The position numbers were made by a program, and so were the translations under genes. This document shows positions 8,438-16,939 of a DNA stretch of 29,544 nucleotides, piece after piece. The stretch lies in contig JAXFQS010000030.1 in the NCBI GenBank assembly GCA_034178815.1, forward strand, positions 1 to 29,544, given 5' to 3'. The notes beneath the pieces were generated by a model. The model saw only the letters and a list, made by a program, of their open reading frames with translations, ran no database searches and was not told where the DNA came from. Position 1 is the stretch's first letter. Each line of letters begins with the position of its first letter. This DNA is from JAXFQS01 sp034178815. GTDB lineage: Bacteria > Verrucomicrobiota > Kiritimatiellia > RFP12 > DVOR01.

Positions 8438-9166
8438 ATGCATCGACATTACTGTACCCGTGACCAATTGGTTGCAACCAAACTGATTTTGAGTGGAGAC
8501 GAATCCAAGCATTTGGCGACTGTGCTGCGCGCCCAACCCGGAGAAGCGGTCGAATGCTTTGACGGACAGGGATGTTGGCGCCGGTACTTTATCGAGTCCG
8601 TAGCGAAGCGGGCGGTGACGCTTGTGGCGGACGGGAATCTTGCCGAGGCGCCGCGGCCAACCTGTCCGATTCACCTCTACGCCTGCATCTGCAAGGGTGA
8701 GCGTTGGGACTGGCTCCTGGAAAAGGCCGTAGAACTGGGTGCCAATCGGATTGTTCCGGTTCTCTCCAAGCGTTGTGTGATACGGCTTGAACGAGGCGAA
8801 CGCGCCGCCAAGCATACCAAATGGGCGAGGCGTTTAATCGAAGCAGCCAAGCAGTGCGGGGCGCATCGGATTCCGGAACTCTCGGACGCAATGCCATTGG
8901 AAAGTTTGAACCTGCCCCCCCTCACCTATGTGGCGGCACTGTCGGAGGATGCCCGCCCGCTGATGCCGTCCTTGCCCGCCGAGCCCCCCAATGCCGTGGG
9001 ATGGTTCTCTGGGCCGGAGGGGGACTTCTCTCCCGATGAGTTGGCGTGGTTGCGAAGACAAGGTTGCCGCTTGGTGACTCTCGGCCCGCTCGTTCTTCGG
9101 GCGGAGACAGCCGCTCTCTATGGACTTTCGGTGCTGAACTGTTGGCGCAATTCGCAAGGCGCCTAG
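8438..9166 (+). CDS. rsmE: RsmE, 16S rRNA m3U1498 methyltransferase
   Basis: RsmE uses S-adenosylmethionine to methylate N3 of U1498 in 16S rRNA. The 242-residue SPOUT-class protein has an N-terminal PUA-like part (HLATVLRAQPGEAVECFDG, about residues 25-43) and a C-terminal trefoil-knot domain. That domain shows CKGERWDWLLEKAVELGANRI, EAAKQCGAHRIPEL, FSGPEGDFSPDEL and, at the end, LGPLVLRAETAALYGL, all hallmarks of the family. I use the ATG at 8438 since the protein then begins like known RsmE; the frame extends to a start at 8390, but that would lie upstream of the promoter. It appears to be a single-gene transcript. Confidence 0.95.
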   Translation: MHRHYCTRDQLVATKLILSGDESKHLATVLRAQPGEAVECFDGQGCWRRYFIESVAKRAVTLVADGNLAEAPRPTCPIHLYACICKGERWDWLLEKAVELGANRIVPVLSKRCVIRLERGERAAKHTKWARRLIEAAKQCGAHRIPELSDAMPLESLNLPPLTYVAALSEDARPLMPSLPAEPPNAVGWFSGPEGDFSPDELAWLRRQGCRLVTLGPLVLRAETAALYGLSVLNCWRNSQGA

Positions 9167-9170
9167 CCCC

Positions 9171-9207
9171 CCTGCCTGCCGCCCCTAGCCAGGAACAGAT
9201 AGGCAGG
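9171..9207. other. Weak inverted repeat after rsmE
   Basis: CCTGCCT (9171-9177) and AGGCAGG (9201-9207) form a 7-bp inverted repeat with a 23-base loop, just after the rsmE stop. There is no T tract, so it is a poor intrinsic terminator. The rest of the 264-base gap up to 9430 holds only the downstream promoter. Confidence 0.25.
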
Positions 9208-9350
9208 AATACCCTACGGCAATTGGTATCCCCTGCCCTCGACGATACGCACCCACAAGGGCAACACCTGCCAATCCGTCATACACCATCCAACCTACCT
9301 TTCGACTCCTTCTCATCCACCAAACACCTGATTGCACCACTGGTAAAAAC

Positions 9351-9379
9351 TTGCACCCCTAAGCCCAATAAGGTATACT
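9351..9379 (+). promoter_or_regulatory. Promoter of the TPR lipoprotein-cvpA-dnaG operon
   Basis: TTGCAC (9351-9356), a 17-base spacer and TATACT (9374-9379) make a strong sigma-70-type promoter. Start of transcription is expected near 9386, giving a 45-base leader that contains a GGGAGA ribosome-binding site. It also argues against the TTG at 9392 as translation start. Confidence 0.7.
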
Positions 9380-9430
9380 GAAGGCGTCGTTTTGACTGAG
9401 AGCCATCCACTCCGCCGGGAGATTTTCTCT

Positions 9431-10462
9431 ATGATTTCCGCCAAGAACCTCATTCTTTGCCTCGCGTTGCCGCTCCTGCTCGTCGGCTGCCGGGAAAACC
9501 CTGAAGACCTCTTCACCAAAGGCAAGCAGGCCCTCGCCTGCGGCAACCTGCCTGATGCGGTGACCTATCTCAAACGCGCCGTCAAGGCATCCCCCAACGC
9601 CCTTGATGCGATGAAACTGCTCGGCGGAACCTACTATCGACTGGGCGAAATGGATCAATCCGCCGAACTCTTCGACGAAGTCCTGACCATCGCGCCGAAC
9701 GATTTGACCGCGCTGGAGGCTCGTGGACGCATCGCCGGCAATCTTGGACATTGGCGGGACGCCAACACATTCTTTACCAGGGCCGTCACGGCCGCCAGCG
9801 ATCCTCAGGACATCTCGCGCATCCAGACCGCGTGGGGAATGGCTGATGACCTCAGAGGCGATACGATGCTCGCCGCCGCCCGGTTGCTCTTTGCCATCCG
9901 CGCCAATGCTACGAATGAAGTCGCGCTCTACAACCTCGCCGTCCTTTTCAAGGAGAAACTCAACCTCCCCAGAGAATCCGCCGAGCTCTTCAATCTCTAC
10001 CTTCGGACCGACGGATCCGCCGTACGCGAAGCCCCCGCCCAGAAAGCCCTGGATTCCCTCAAAACTCTCATTCAAAAGAGCGATTCGACGCGCACTAGGC
10101 TCATCGCCGAAACCAAACCCCAGGCGGAAAAAGCCATTCGCGAACGACAGCCGCGGAAAGCCGCCGAACTCTACCGGATCCTTGTTTCCTTAGGACTCGA
10201 CGAGAAGAGCACTTTGGAAGCCGCCAAACAAGCCTATCAGACCAAAAACTACGACATCGCCTGCCACCTGCTCTTGCCGCTTTGCTACCACAGCCCGCGC
10301 AACCTCGTCGCACTTGACTTAATGACCCGCGCCTGCTATGCCTGCAAACACTACCCCGAAGCGCGTCTCTACGGCCAGCGTTGCCTGGCGCTTATTCCCG
10401 AGGCCAAAAAAGCCAAGTACGACGCTTGGTTGCAGACTGTACCGATGGCGAGGAACGACTAA
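9431..10462 (+). CDS. TPR-repeat lipoprotein
   Basis: The 343-residue protein begins with a lipoprotein signal (ISAKNLILCLALPLLLVGC), with the lipobox cysteine at about residue 21. Helical tetratricopeptide-like repeats follow, clearest at AVTYLKRAVKASPNALDAMK and SAELFDEVLTIAPNDLTALE (about residues 45-110), with further helical pairs to the end. TPR lipoproteins usually act as scaffolds for envelope protein complexes; no specific partner can be named. The ATG at 9431 is preceded by GGGAGA (9417-9422) at eight bases, and the upstream in-frame TTG at 9392 is less likely. It leads an operon with cvpA and dnaG, which is an unusual companion for primase. Confidence 0.82.
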   Translation: MISAKNLILCLALPLLLVGCRENPEDLFTKGKQALACGNLPDAVTYLKRAVKASPNALDAMKLLGGTYYRLGEMDQSAELFDEVLTIAPNDLTALEARGRIAGNLGHWRDANTFFTRAVTAASDPQDISRIQTAWGMADDLRGDTMLAAARLLFAIRANATNEVALYNLAVLFKEKLNLPRESAELFNLYLRTDGSAVREAPAQKALDSLKTLIQKSDSTRTRLIAETKPQAEKAIRERQPRKAAELYRILVSLGLDEKSTLEAAKQAYQTKNYDIACHLLLPLCYHSPRNLVALDLMTRACYACKHYPEARLYGQRCLALIPEAKKAKYDAWLQTVPMARND

Positions 10463-10465
10463 CCC

Positions 10466-10972
10466 GTGACAGACGGTATTCCAACTCTTCTCACCATCGA
10501 CTGGTGCCTGTTGGCCCTTGCGCTCATATTCGCCATTCGCGGAGGAATCCGAGGCTTCTCCGGCGAAGTTGGTAACTTGGTGGCTCTTGCTCTTTCGGGC
10601 TTGACACTTTGGTTTGCGTGGAACCCTTTCGGAATTTGGATTGCGCGAGCCCCGTGGATTCCCGAAGCCATTCACCAGAGTCCCATTGCGCAAACATTAG
10701 TTCTCTTGACAGGCATCGCGATTCTCTTTGTCCTCGTTTACAAAGCAACCGCCAAACTGGTCGGATGCGCCCTCGGACAACCCCTAGATGCCATTTTGGG
10801 GGTCTGCGCGGCCCTCTTCAAGGTCGCATTCCTCGCGGGAATCATCTTCGCTTGCGGTCAAATTATACTCCCGCGCTTGACCCGGTGGGCAGTTCCGGCA
10901 AGTAGCGTGACCTCCCATATTCTCGCCCCCATTGCAGACCACTTTACAGGTCATTTCACCGTTCCCCGCTGA
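10466..10972 (+). CDS. CvpA-family membrane protein
   Basis: The 168-residue protein has four hydrophobic segments (about residues 10-25, 33-52, 74-95, 110-135). Its N-terminus contains the CvpA-type sequence AIRGGIRGFSGEVGNLVALA, in which the G-rich loop between the first two membrane segments is conserved. CvpA proteins of the inner membrane are linked to colicin V production and envelope stress or bile tolerance; the molecular function is not settled. The start is GTG, three bases after the lipoprotein stop, and the stop overlaps the dnaG ATG (TGATG), so coupled translation is likely. Confidence 0.85.
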   Translation: MTDGIPTLLTIDWCLLALALIFAIRGGIRGFSGEVGNLVALALSGLTLWFAWNPFGIWIARAPWIPEAIHQSPIAQTLVLLTGIAILFVLVYKATAKLVGCALGQPLDAILGVCAALFKVAFLAGIIFACGQIILPRLTRWAVPASSVTSHILAPIADHFTGHFTVPR

Positions 10973-12975
10973 TGTATTCCGACAATGCCAAAGAAGAGAT
11001 CAAGGCGCGCATTGATATCGTCGACTTGATTCGCAGTTATGTCCCCTTGCGGAAAGCGGGGACAGTCTGGAAAGCCTGCTGCCCGTTCCATCAAGAAAAG
11101 ACCCCCTCTTTCACGGTAGACCCGATACGCGGAACCTATCATTGCTTCGGTTGCGGCGAACACGGTGATATTTTCACCTTCACGATGAAGCAGGGAAGTA
11201 TGACCTTCCCTGAAGCCCTTAGGGAGTTGGCCCAACGCGCCGGGGTTATCCTGCAGGAAGACGCCAATCCAGTCGAGCGGGCAAAGCGGCAAAGAAGGGC
11301 GCGGCTCTATTCAATCTATGAGGAATTGGCCGCATTTTACCAGCGTTGCCTGGCACTCAAGTCCGCGCAAATCGCACGGGATTACCTCGCAGAACGCCAT
11401 ATCCCAGCCGAGATTGCGACCCAATTCCGCTTGGGATATGCCCCAAAGCGGCGCAACGCGCTTTTGGAATGGGGGCACAAGCACGGTTACACTACGGAAG
11501 AGTTGATTGAGGCCCAGGTTCTGATTCCACCGAAGTATGGACGCGACGACGACTTCTACGATCGTTTCCACGGGCGACTCGTCTTCCCAATAAGGGATAA
11601 AAGAGGCAGAATTTGTGCCTTTAGTGCTCGCATTCTCGACGGTTCCCATCCCGCGAAATATGTCAATTCGCCCGAAACCGAGATCTTCAAGAAAAGCCAT
11701 ATCCTCTACGCACTCTCCGACGCCATCCGCCCCTTGGCTCAATCCCCCCAACATCAGGCTATCGTCTGCGAAGGTCAGATTGATGTTATCCGCTGCCACA
11801 GCGCAGGGTTCACCACAGCCGTCGCGTCTCAAGGCACGGCCTTTACCGAAGACCATGTCAAACTGCTGAAGGAAAGTGGGGCTGAATCCGCGGTCTTGGT
11901 TTTCGATGGTGACTCAGCAGGGCGGAAAGCGGCGATACGGACCGGTAAACTCTTTTTGGGGCATGGAATACCCGTGATGGTGGCCACGCTTCCACCGGGC
12001 GAAGACCCTGATTCGCTAATCCGGGACAAAGGAGCAGAGGCATTCCAGGGCATTCTTGACGGGGCAGAGTCCCTCGTCGCCTTTATCGTCCATTCTGCCG
12101 CACGGCTTGAAAAGCAGCCGGAATCCATTGATGCGCTGACGCGTACGACAGCACAGATTTTGGAGGTTTTGCAAAATACCGAAAGTGCCGTTATGCGGGC
12201 ACGCTTGCAACAAGAGGCCGCGGCGCTTCTGGGGGTCAGCGAAGATGCGCTGGAGGAGGACTTCAAGAAAGTTCTCCAAGAGGTCGAGGCTCGACGGCCG
12301 CAACGGTTGCAAGAGTCTACAGCGGAGGATTTGGAGTTTCTCGAGGAGCCGGACATTGTCGACTTTGACGATGTGGAGCCAGTAGAAGAACCTCTGGAAG
12401 CGTCATCAGCTGCGACTACCGCATCTAGCTTGGCGGACGCCTTGGCGGAGTTAGTGCTTCACCATTACGATAATCAGCCACTGCTTGAGGATGTTCGCCA
12501 CTGTCTGCCGCCTAATCTCATTCCTGACGGCCCCGTACGCAGCCTTGTCAATGCCATTCACCAAACACCGTCTCAGTCGCCCTTTCAACTGCCGGACGAA
12601 CTGCCGGAATACCGTGCCTATTATGATGAAGTTCTTGAGCGGGATGAGCGTTTGGGTAGCGAAACTGCCCCCCAAGACGCGTTAGAAGAACTTATCCGCA
12701 AGTTTTGGATTCAAGCTACTGAGCAGCAGGGGAAAGCACTGCCTGCAGACAATATCCAGCGCCTTGAACTACAAAAGCACATTGGCTATTTGAAGAGTGC
12801 CCCCTGGCGGCAGGTGCGCGCCACCCTCTCAGGGAATTACGAACCTACCCAACCGGAACCGTCTCCACCGCCAACCGCACCGGTCCCCCTCTCCTCGGAA
12901 CCTTTTCTGCCTTCCGCTCCGCTCTCACCACCCCAATCCCCCTCATTCAACGAGCCAAGCTACCTCCCCGATTAA
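10972..12975 (+). CDS. dnaG: DnaG, DNA primase
   Basis: DnaG makes RNA primers for DNA replication. The 667-residue protein has an N-terminal CHC2 zinc ribbon (C37, H40, C58, C61, in CPFHQEKTPSF and YHCFGCGEHGD), then the primase core, and a TOPRIM domain with VCEGQIDVI (E267), GTAFTEDH and VFDGDSAGRKA (D312, D314). The catalytic acidic residues are all visible. The C-terminal region holds the expected helicase-interaction part but is followed by a tail of about 45 residues rich in proline and serine, which looks disordered. Family members are mostly 580-660 residues, so the tail accounts for the extra length. It starts directly on the cvpA stop and is the last gene of its operon. Confidence 0.97.
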   Translation: MYSDNAKEEIKARIDIVDLIRSYVPLRKAGTVWKACCPFHQEKTPSFTVDPIRGTYHCFGCGEHGDIFTFTMKQGSMTFPEALRELAQRAGVILQEDANPVERAKRQRRARLYSIYEELAAFYQRCLALKSAQIARDYLAERHIPAEIATQFRLGYAPKRRNALLEWGHKHGYTTEELIEAQVLIPPKYGRDDDFYDRFHGRLVFPIRDKRGRICAFSARILDGSHPAKYVNSPETEIFKKSHILYALSDAIRPLAQSPQHQAIVCEGQIDVIRCHSAGFTTAVASQGTAFTEDHVKLLKESGAESAVLVFDGDSAGRKAAIRTGKLFLGHGIPVMVATLPPGEDPDSLIRDKGAEAFQGILDGAESLVAFIVHSAARLEKQPESIDALTRTTAQILEVLQNTESAVMRARLQQEAAALLGVSEDALEEDFKKVLQEVEARRPQRLQESTAEDLEFLEEPDIVDFDDVEPVEEPLEASSAATTASSLADALAELVLHHYDNQPLLEDVRHCLPPNLIPDGPVRSLVNAIHQTPSQSPFQLPDELPEYRAYYDEVLERDERLGSETAPQDALEELIRKFWIQATEQQGKALPADNIQRLELQKHIGYLKSAPWRQVRATLSGNYEPTQPEPSPPPTAPVPLSSEPFLPSAPLSPPQSPSFNEPSYLPD

Positions 12976-12979
12976 AGGC

Positions 12980-13008
12980 TTGCCTCTGCCGCGTGCATTC
13001 GATATAAT
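12980..13008 (+). promoter_or_regulatory. tetR operon promoter
   Basis: TTGCCT (12980-12985), a 17-base spacer and TATAAT (13003-13008) form a near-ideal promoter beginning right after the dnaG stop. Transcription would start near 13015, leaving only about eight bases before the ATG at 13023. CGATAT (13000-13005) is repeated in inverse form as ATATCG (13034-13039), and CATTC (12996-13000) as GAATG (13021-13025). These could be parts of a regulator site, but each is short. Confidence 0.68.
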
Positions 13009-13022
13009 GAGGTTACTTCTGA

Positions 13023-13622
13023 ATGTCAGCTCATATCGACCATAAGCAGCGCAAGCAACTGATTATCGCCCGTTCCATCATCCTCTTTTCGGAACAGGGG
13101 TACAATGGTGTGACATACCAGAAGATAGCCGATGCATGCGGATTTGCCCGCACGGTGCTCTACCAATATTTCAAGAACAAGTGCGAAATATTCTCCTACG
13201 CCATAGAGCAGCTCAACAACCAACTCAAGGACCAGTATGTCCGAATCATGGATGACCGTCGGCTTTGTGTTGCCGAACGCATTGAGCAGGTTTTGACCGC
13301 TACGCTGACGCTCCTCTACAAAGAACAGGTCTTCATGAGTGTTGTTCTGGACCACATTCTGGCAGGACATCGTGCCGGTCGTTCTATGCGTCATCCAATC
13401 CGCCTCTATACCTTTGGTGTCATTCGAGCGTTGCGCCATCTTCTGATGGAGGGTGTCCGCAACGGTGAGCTTTCCGTCATCTCGACATCTATTGCGGCGC
13501 AAAACCTCTATGCGCTCCTCGAATCAGCCATTCTGCGTCTGACCATCTCGGAGAATGCAGACTTTAATATGGCTCAACAGATGGTCCATCAGGCCGTTTT
13601 AGGGTTGAAACGACAAAACTAG
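13023..13622 (+). CDS. TetR-family transcriptional regulator
   Basis: The 199-residue protein has a typical TetR N-terminal DNA-binding domain at about residues 10-55. It begins IIARSIILFSEQGYNGVTY, then has the recognition helix-turn-helix region KIADACGFARTVLYQYFKNK. The C-terminal half is an all-helical ligand-binding/dimer domain with no recognisable ligand class. The family mostly represses its own and neighbouring genes and is released by small ligands. It leads an apparent operon with the LpxC-like gene (five bases after its stop), the LysM lipoprotein, the Na/Pi symporter and the DciA-like gene, so it may control envelope genes. The export operon 4 kb downstream is another possible target. 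Confidence 0.9.
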   Translation: MSAHIDHKQRKQLIIARSIILFSEQGYNGVTYQKIADACGFARTVLYQYFKNKCEIFSYAIEQLNNQLKDQYVRIMDDRRLCVAERIEQVLTATLTLLYKEQVFMSVVLDHILAGHRAGRSMRHPIRLYTFGVIRALRHLLMEGVRNGELSVISTSIAAQNLYALLESAILRLTISENADFNMAQQMVHQAVLGLKRQN

Positions 13623-13627
13623 TTGCC

Positions 13628-14629
13628 ATGCAGTATCCCATTGGTCGCATCATTGCCGGTTCACAAGGCGAAATAGAATCAGCAAGGGGTCGATTTGATC
13701 AGCAAGCCATAGACGAAACACACTTTCACTCGGGCGATTATCCCTACCCCCTCCATGCGGTGGGACTAGCCCAAACGGCTACCGCAGTTGGGCCAGGGAC
13801 ATTCAAGGGGGCTGTTCTGCGTCCCCTCACCTTCGCCCCTTCCGATCAGCCGGGATGGTGGATTGACCGTACGGATCTGCCCGATCAACTGCCGGTCGAG
13901 GTCTCTGCCAATAATGTCTGGACAACCGCCCGCAACATTGTGCTTCGCGCCGGGAGCCCCCACAATTACCTCCGGATGGTTGAGCATATTATTGCCTTGC
14001 GTATCGGCATGGGAATCGACGATGTGACCATTCGCGTCGCGGATGGAGACCCGCCCCTCTTCGACGAGAGTAGCCTGCCCCTCGTGACAGCGATGAACAA
14101 GGCCCAACCGGTTGAGTTGCCGCGCCCCGCGACCTTTTTGACGGTCAAAGAGCCGGTCACATTCGGCGGCACACGGGGCGACTTTATCACGCTACTCCCT
14201 GCGGAACCTGGGCAACGCCTTTTACGGGTTGATTGCGCCATCGACTTTCCATCTGTCATTGGCAAGCAGAGAATCCTATTCGATTTGACCCCCAAGACTT
14301 TCCTTATCGGTGCAGGCGCTCGAACCAATGCCTCGCATGGACAGATGCTTTACTGCCGCACCATTGGTAAACTATTCGCCGATACGCGTAATTTAGGCTA
14401 CACGACCAATAACATCCTGATTCACGGCAAACATCGGTACGCCAACCCACCGCGCTTTGAACGAGAGCCTGTTTGGCATCGCGCCGTGCTCGATTTGCTG
14501 GCGGCGGTTGCGCTCTTGCGCGGACGCTTGGCGGGCATGATCATCTCCTATCGTGCCGGACACACCCAGGATGTCCAATTCATCACTCAACTGTTGCTGA
14601 ACAACTTGCTGGAGGTTCACCATGCCTAG
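13628..14629 (+). CDS. Divergent LpxC-like protein (UDP-acyl-GlcNAc deacetylase fold), altered metal site
   Basis: LpxC is the zinc deacetylase that commits lipid A synthesis. This 333-residue protein shows LpxC landmarks: MVEHIIALRIGMGIDD (catalytic-type E119, zinc-type H120), DPPLFDESSLPLV matching the DGS block, GARTN (T233), and YRAGH (H312). However, where LpxC has H-x-x-x-D (H238/D242 in E. coli), this protein reads WHRAVLD, with H284 and D289 five apart. The position matching the catalytic D246 is alanine (LDLLAAVALL), and the lysine after the histidine is arginine. The N-terminal block also diverges. It is therefore either a non-canonical deacetylase, a catalytically dead homologue, or a paralogue with another substrate. 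It lies between tetR and a LysM lipoprotein, overlapping the latter by eight bases. A normal lpxC elsewhere in the genome is likely, since lpxK is present. Confidence 0.68.
   Translation: MQYPIGRIIAGSQGEIESARGRFDQQAIDETHFHSGDYPYPLHAVGLAQTATAVGPGTFKGAVLRPLTFAPSDQPGWWIDRTDLPDQLPVEVSANNVWTTARNIVLRAGSPHNYLRMVEHIIALRIGMGIDDVTIRVADGDPPLFDESSLPLVTAMNKAQPVELPRPATFLTVKEPVTFGGTRGDFITLLPAEPGQRLLRVDCAIDFPSVIGKQRILFDLTPKTFLIGAGARTNASHGQMLYCRTIGKLFADTRNLGYTTNNILIHGKHRYANPPRFEREPVWHRAVLDLLAAVALLRGRLAGMIISYRAGHTQDVQFITQLLLNNLLEVHHA
14611..14615 (+). promoter_or_regulatory. Ribosome-binding site of the LysM lipoprotein gene
   Basis: GGAGG lies six bases before the ATG at 14622, inside the end of the LpxC-like gene. 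It is one of the few strong Shine-Dalgarno sites in the window and fixes this start. Confidence 0.7.
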
Positions 14630-15197
14630 ATTTTCCCTTACTGCCTGGATTCCCTTGTCCCTGACCCTTCTCTTGACAGCCGGATGCGAGACGACCAGTG
14701 ACATATTCAACTTGCCTGACCGCAGTTCCCCGCCTTCAAGTTCAGTTGCCGCCCGAGAAGCAGCCTCTATCCGCCGTACAGAGGCAAAAGTTGCCCAAAT
14801 CGAAGCCCAACTAGATGAATTGAACCGTCTCACCGATCGCCTTGACCGGCGCCTGGACGATTTGGAACGCAGAAGCCACAACCCCAACGAATTGACCGCC
14901 CTTCGCCGGGATCTCGACGCATTGCGGCAAGATATGGCGCGCCAGCGCGGAGAGATCGTCAACGAATTGGCTCAGAAATTGGCAAAAATGCAGTCTGCCC
15001 GTCCTCAACCACCATCCCCTGCGCCTCGTTCGCATGCAAAAAGCGGATACGAGCATATCGTCGAGAAAGGCCAGACCCTTTCCGAAATAGCCCGGGGCTA
15101 TGGCGTCAGCGTCGATTCGATTCTCAGGGCAAACAATCTGACGCGCAAATCCGTCATTCGCGTCGGACAGAAGCTTTTCATCCCGGACGCCAACTAA
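14622..15197 (+). CDS. LysM-domain lipoprotein with coiled coil
   Basis: The 191-residue protein has a lipoprotein signal ending LLLTAGC (cysteine at about residue 22). A charged, heptad-like coiled-coil stretch follows (about 45-125, including IEAQLDELNRLTDRLDRRL), then a short proline-rich linker, and a C-terminal LysM domain (about 143-190; YEHIVEKGQTLSEIARGYG to IRVGQKLFIP). LysM binds GlcNAc-containing polymers such as peptidoglycan. The design suggests an outer-membrane-anchored protein that reaches the cell wall through a coiled-coil spacer, comparable in layout to envelope-tethering or cell-division lipoproteins. It overlaps the LpxC-like stop by eight bases and has a good ribosome-binding site. 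The exact role is unknown. Confidence 0.88.
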   Translation: MPRFSLTAWIPLSLTLLLTAGCETTSDIFNLPDRSSPPSSSVAAREAASIRRTEAKVAQIEAQLDELNRLTDRLDRRLDDLERRSHNPNELTALRRDLDALRQDMARQRGEIVNELAQKLAKMQSARPQPPSPAPRSHAKSGYEHIVEKGQTLSEIARGYGVSVDSILRANNLTRKSVIRVGQKLFIPDAN

Positions 15198-15209
15198 ACC
15201 ACGCCCCCA

Positions 15210-16937
15210 ATGACTGTTTCCATCACCTCCATTCTCATCCAAGCCGCCGGCGGTTTGGGCATCTTCCTGCTTGGCATGCAACACCTTTCGGAGGGCTTGC
15301 AGGCTGTTGCCGGACAGCGTATGCGCAAACTGGTCGCCGCAGCTACCAGCAACCGTTTCGCCGGGGTCGTGACAGGCATTGTCGTGACCGGACTGGTGCA
15401 ATCCAGCTCGGTCGTTACGGTTATGGTCGTTGGACTGGCTACCGCCGGCATTATGACCCTGGTGCAGGCAATCAATGTCATTATCGGCGCCAATATCGGG
15501 ACAACTGCGACTGCTTGGATCGTGGCTATGTTGCCGTCTATCGGCGACTCCTTTTTTATGATTCTCCTGGTCATCGGCGCCGTACCCTATCTTTTTGCCA
15601 AGAAGGAAAGGTGGCGCTACAGCGGGTTGGTGACTCTAGCAGTCGGACTGATCTTTCTCGGGCTCCAGGTGATGAGCAACAGTCTCAAGCCCATCAGCGC
15701 CAATCCCGAGTTCGTCAAATGGTTCCAAATCTTCAGCGCCGACTCATACATCGGTCTGGCAAAGTGCATTCTGACGGGCACCATTCTCACCGCCATCATC
15801 CAGTCTTCAGCCGCCGCCACGGCCATATCCATTACGCTGGCTATGAACGGAGTCATTAGTTTTGAGACCGGCGCGTCGCTGGTTTTCGGCATGAACATCG
15901 GTACGACGGTGACGGCTTGGCTGGCGGCGTTGGGCGGAACGATTCCGGCGCGACGGGCGGCGTTGGCACATACGCTCTTTAACTTCATTGGCGTGCTAAT
16001 TTTTGCCCCCTTCTTCTTGGACTTCATCGTCCCATTCTTCCGCTACTACTATCCCGAAATGTACGAATGCCGTATTGAGAATGGTGTCAAGGTCTTTCCC
16101 TACATTACGGCTCCAATTGCCATGGTTCATACCTGCTTCAACCTGGCAAACACCTGCCTGTTCATCCCCTTTGTCCACGCATTCGCCCGGCTGATTGAGC
16201 GGCTTGTTCCGGGCGAGGCGGTCTCGCAACGCCCTCGCCTCGAAGTGCTCGATATCCGCAATGTCGCCCCCGTCGTGGCAGTCGAACAGGCCCGAAAAGA
16301 GGTCGAGTACATGGCGCATTGCGACAAGCGCATTCTCGACGAGTTCCGGGCCATATTCACTAGCAACGAGGCTGATGAGGAGCAAGAACGGCACATCTTC
16401 GAGACGGAGGACAAGCTCGATCGGATTCAGCACGAGGTCTCCATTTTCTTGGGCAAGGTCATGACAATGCCAATGCCTTCCGACGCGGCCCTCCGTGCCA
16501 AGATGATTCTTCGCGTGGCGGACGAATATGAATCGGTCTCGGACGAGATTGCCGCTCTTTTGAAGGTGACCAAGCGGATGCGCAATTCGCATCAGCAACT
16601 GACTGAGGCGGGCAGGAAGGAGATGTTGGCACTGCACGACCATTGCGCGGCCTTTGCAGCAATGGTGACCGAGGCATTCCGCTACGGCAAACGGTTTGCC
16701 CCCGACATTCTGGCCAATATGCACGCCGACTCCCAGTCGATTACCAAGGAGGTCAAGACCATCCGTTCGGCGCAGCTTGACCGCCTTGAAAATCATGTTC
16801 AAGGGGTCGAATCTCTTAAGATTGTCGATCTGATGGATATGCTTAGCATCTACCGTCGCCTCAAAGAGACCTACCTCAATATTGGCGAGGCAATCCTTGA
16901 GGAGAATAGCCCCCGCTACGCCGACATCAGTTCGTAA
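15210..16937 (+). CDS. Na/Pi symporter family protein with PhoU-like tail
   Basis: The 575-residue protein has two repeats of the Na/Pi-cotransporter II type. Each carries a glutamine-serine motif: QSSSVVTVM (Q64) and QSSAAATAIS (Q198), and each is followed by a GANIGTT or GMNIGTT glycine motif. About eight to ten membrane segments fill residues 1-330. The C-terminal part (about 365-565) is helical and soluble, like the PhoU domains often fused to bacterial NptA/YjbB-type transporters, which move phosphate with sodium across the inner membrane. Start ATG 15210 has no clear ribosome-binding site but lies 12 bases after the LysM gene stop. The substrate assignment is from the family. Confidence 0.92.
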   Translation: MTVSITSILIQAAGGLGIFLLGMQHLSEGLQAVAGQRMRKLVAAATSNRFAGVVTGIVVTGLVQSSSVVTVMVVGLATAGIMTLVQAINVIIGANIGTTATAWIVAMLPSIGDSFFMILLVIGAVPYLFAKKERWRYSGLVTLAVGLIFLGLQVMSNSLKPISANPEFVKWFQIFSADSYIGLAKCILTGTILTAIIQSSAAATAISITLAMNGVISFETGASLVFGMNIGTTVTAWLAALGGTIPARRAALAHTLFNFIGVLIFAPFFLDFIVPFFRYYYPEMYECRIENGVKVFPYITAPIAMVHTCFNLANTCLFIPFVHAFARLIERLVPGEAVSQRPRLEVLDIRNVAPVVAVEQARKEVEYMAHCDKRILDEFRAIFTSNEADEEQERHIFETEDKLDRIQHEVSIFLGKVMTMPMPSDAALRAKMILRVADEYESVSDEIAALLKVTKRMRNSHQQLTEAGRKEMLALHDHCAAFAAMVTEAFRYGKRFAPDILANMHADSQSITKEVKTIRSAQLDRLENHVQGVESLKIVDLMDMLSIYRRLKETYLNIGEAILEENSPRYADISS

Positions 16938-16939
16938 AT

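Noticed and set aside
9359..10075. Minus-strand frame of 238 codons opposite the TPR lipoprotein
   Set aside because: Glycine/glutamate-rich antisense translation typical of high-GC coding DNA; the TPR lipoprotein has a promoter, ribosome-binding site and signal peptide.
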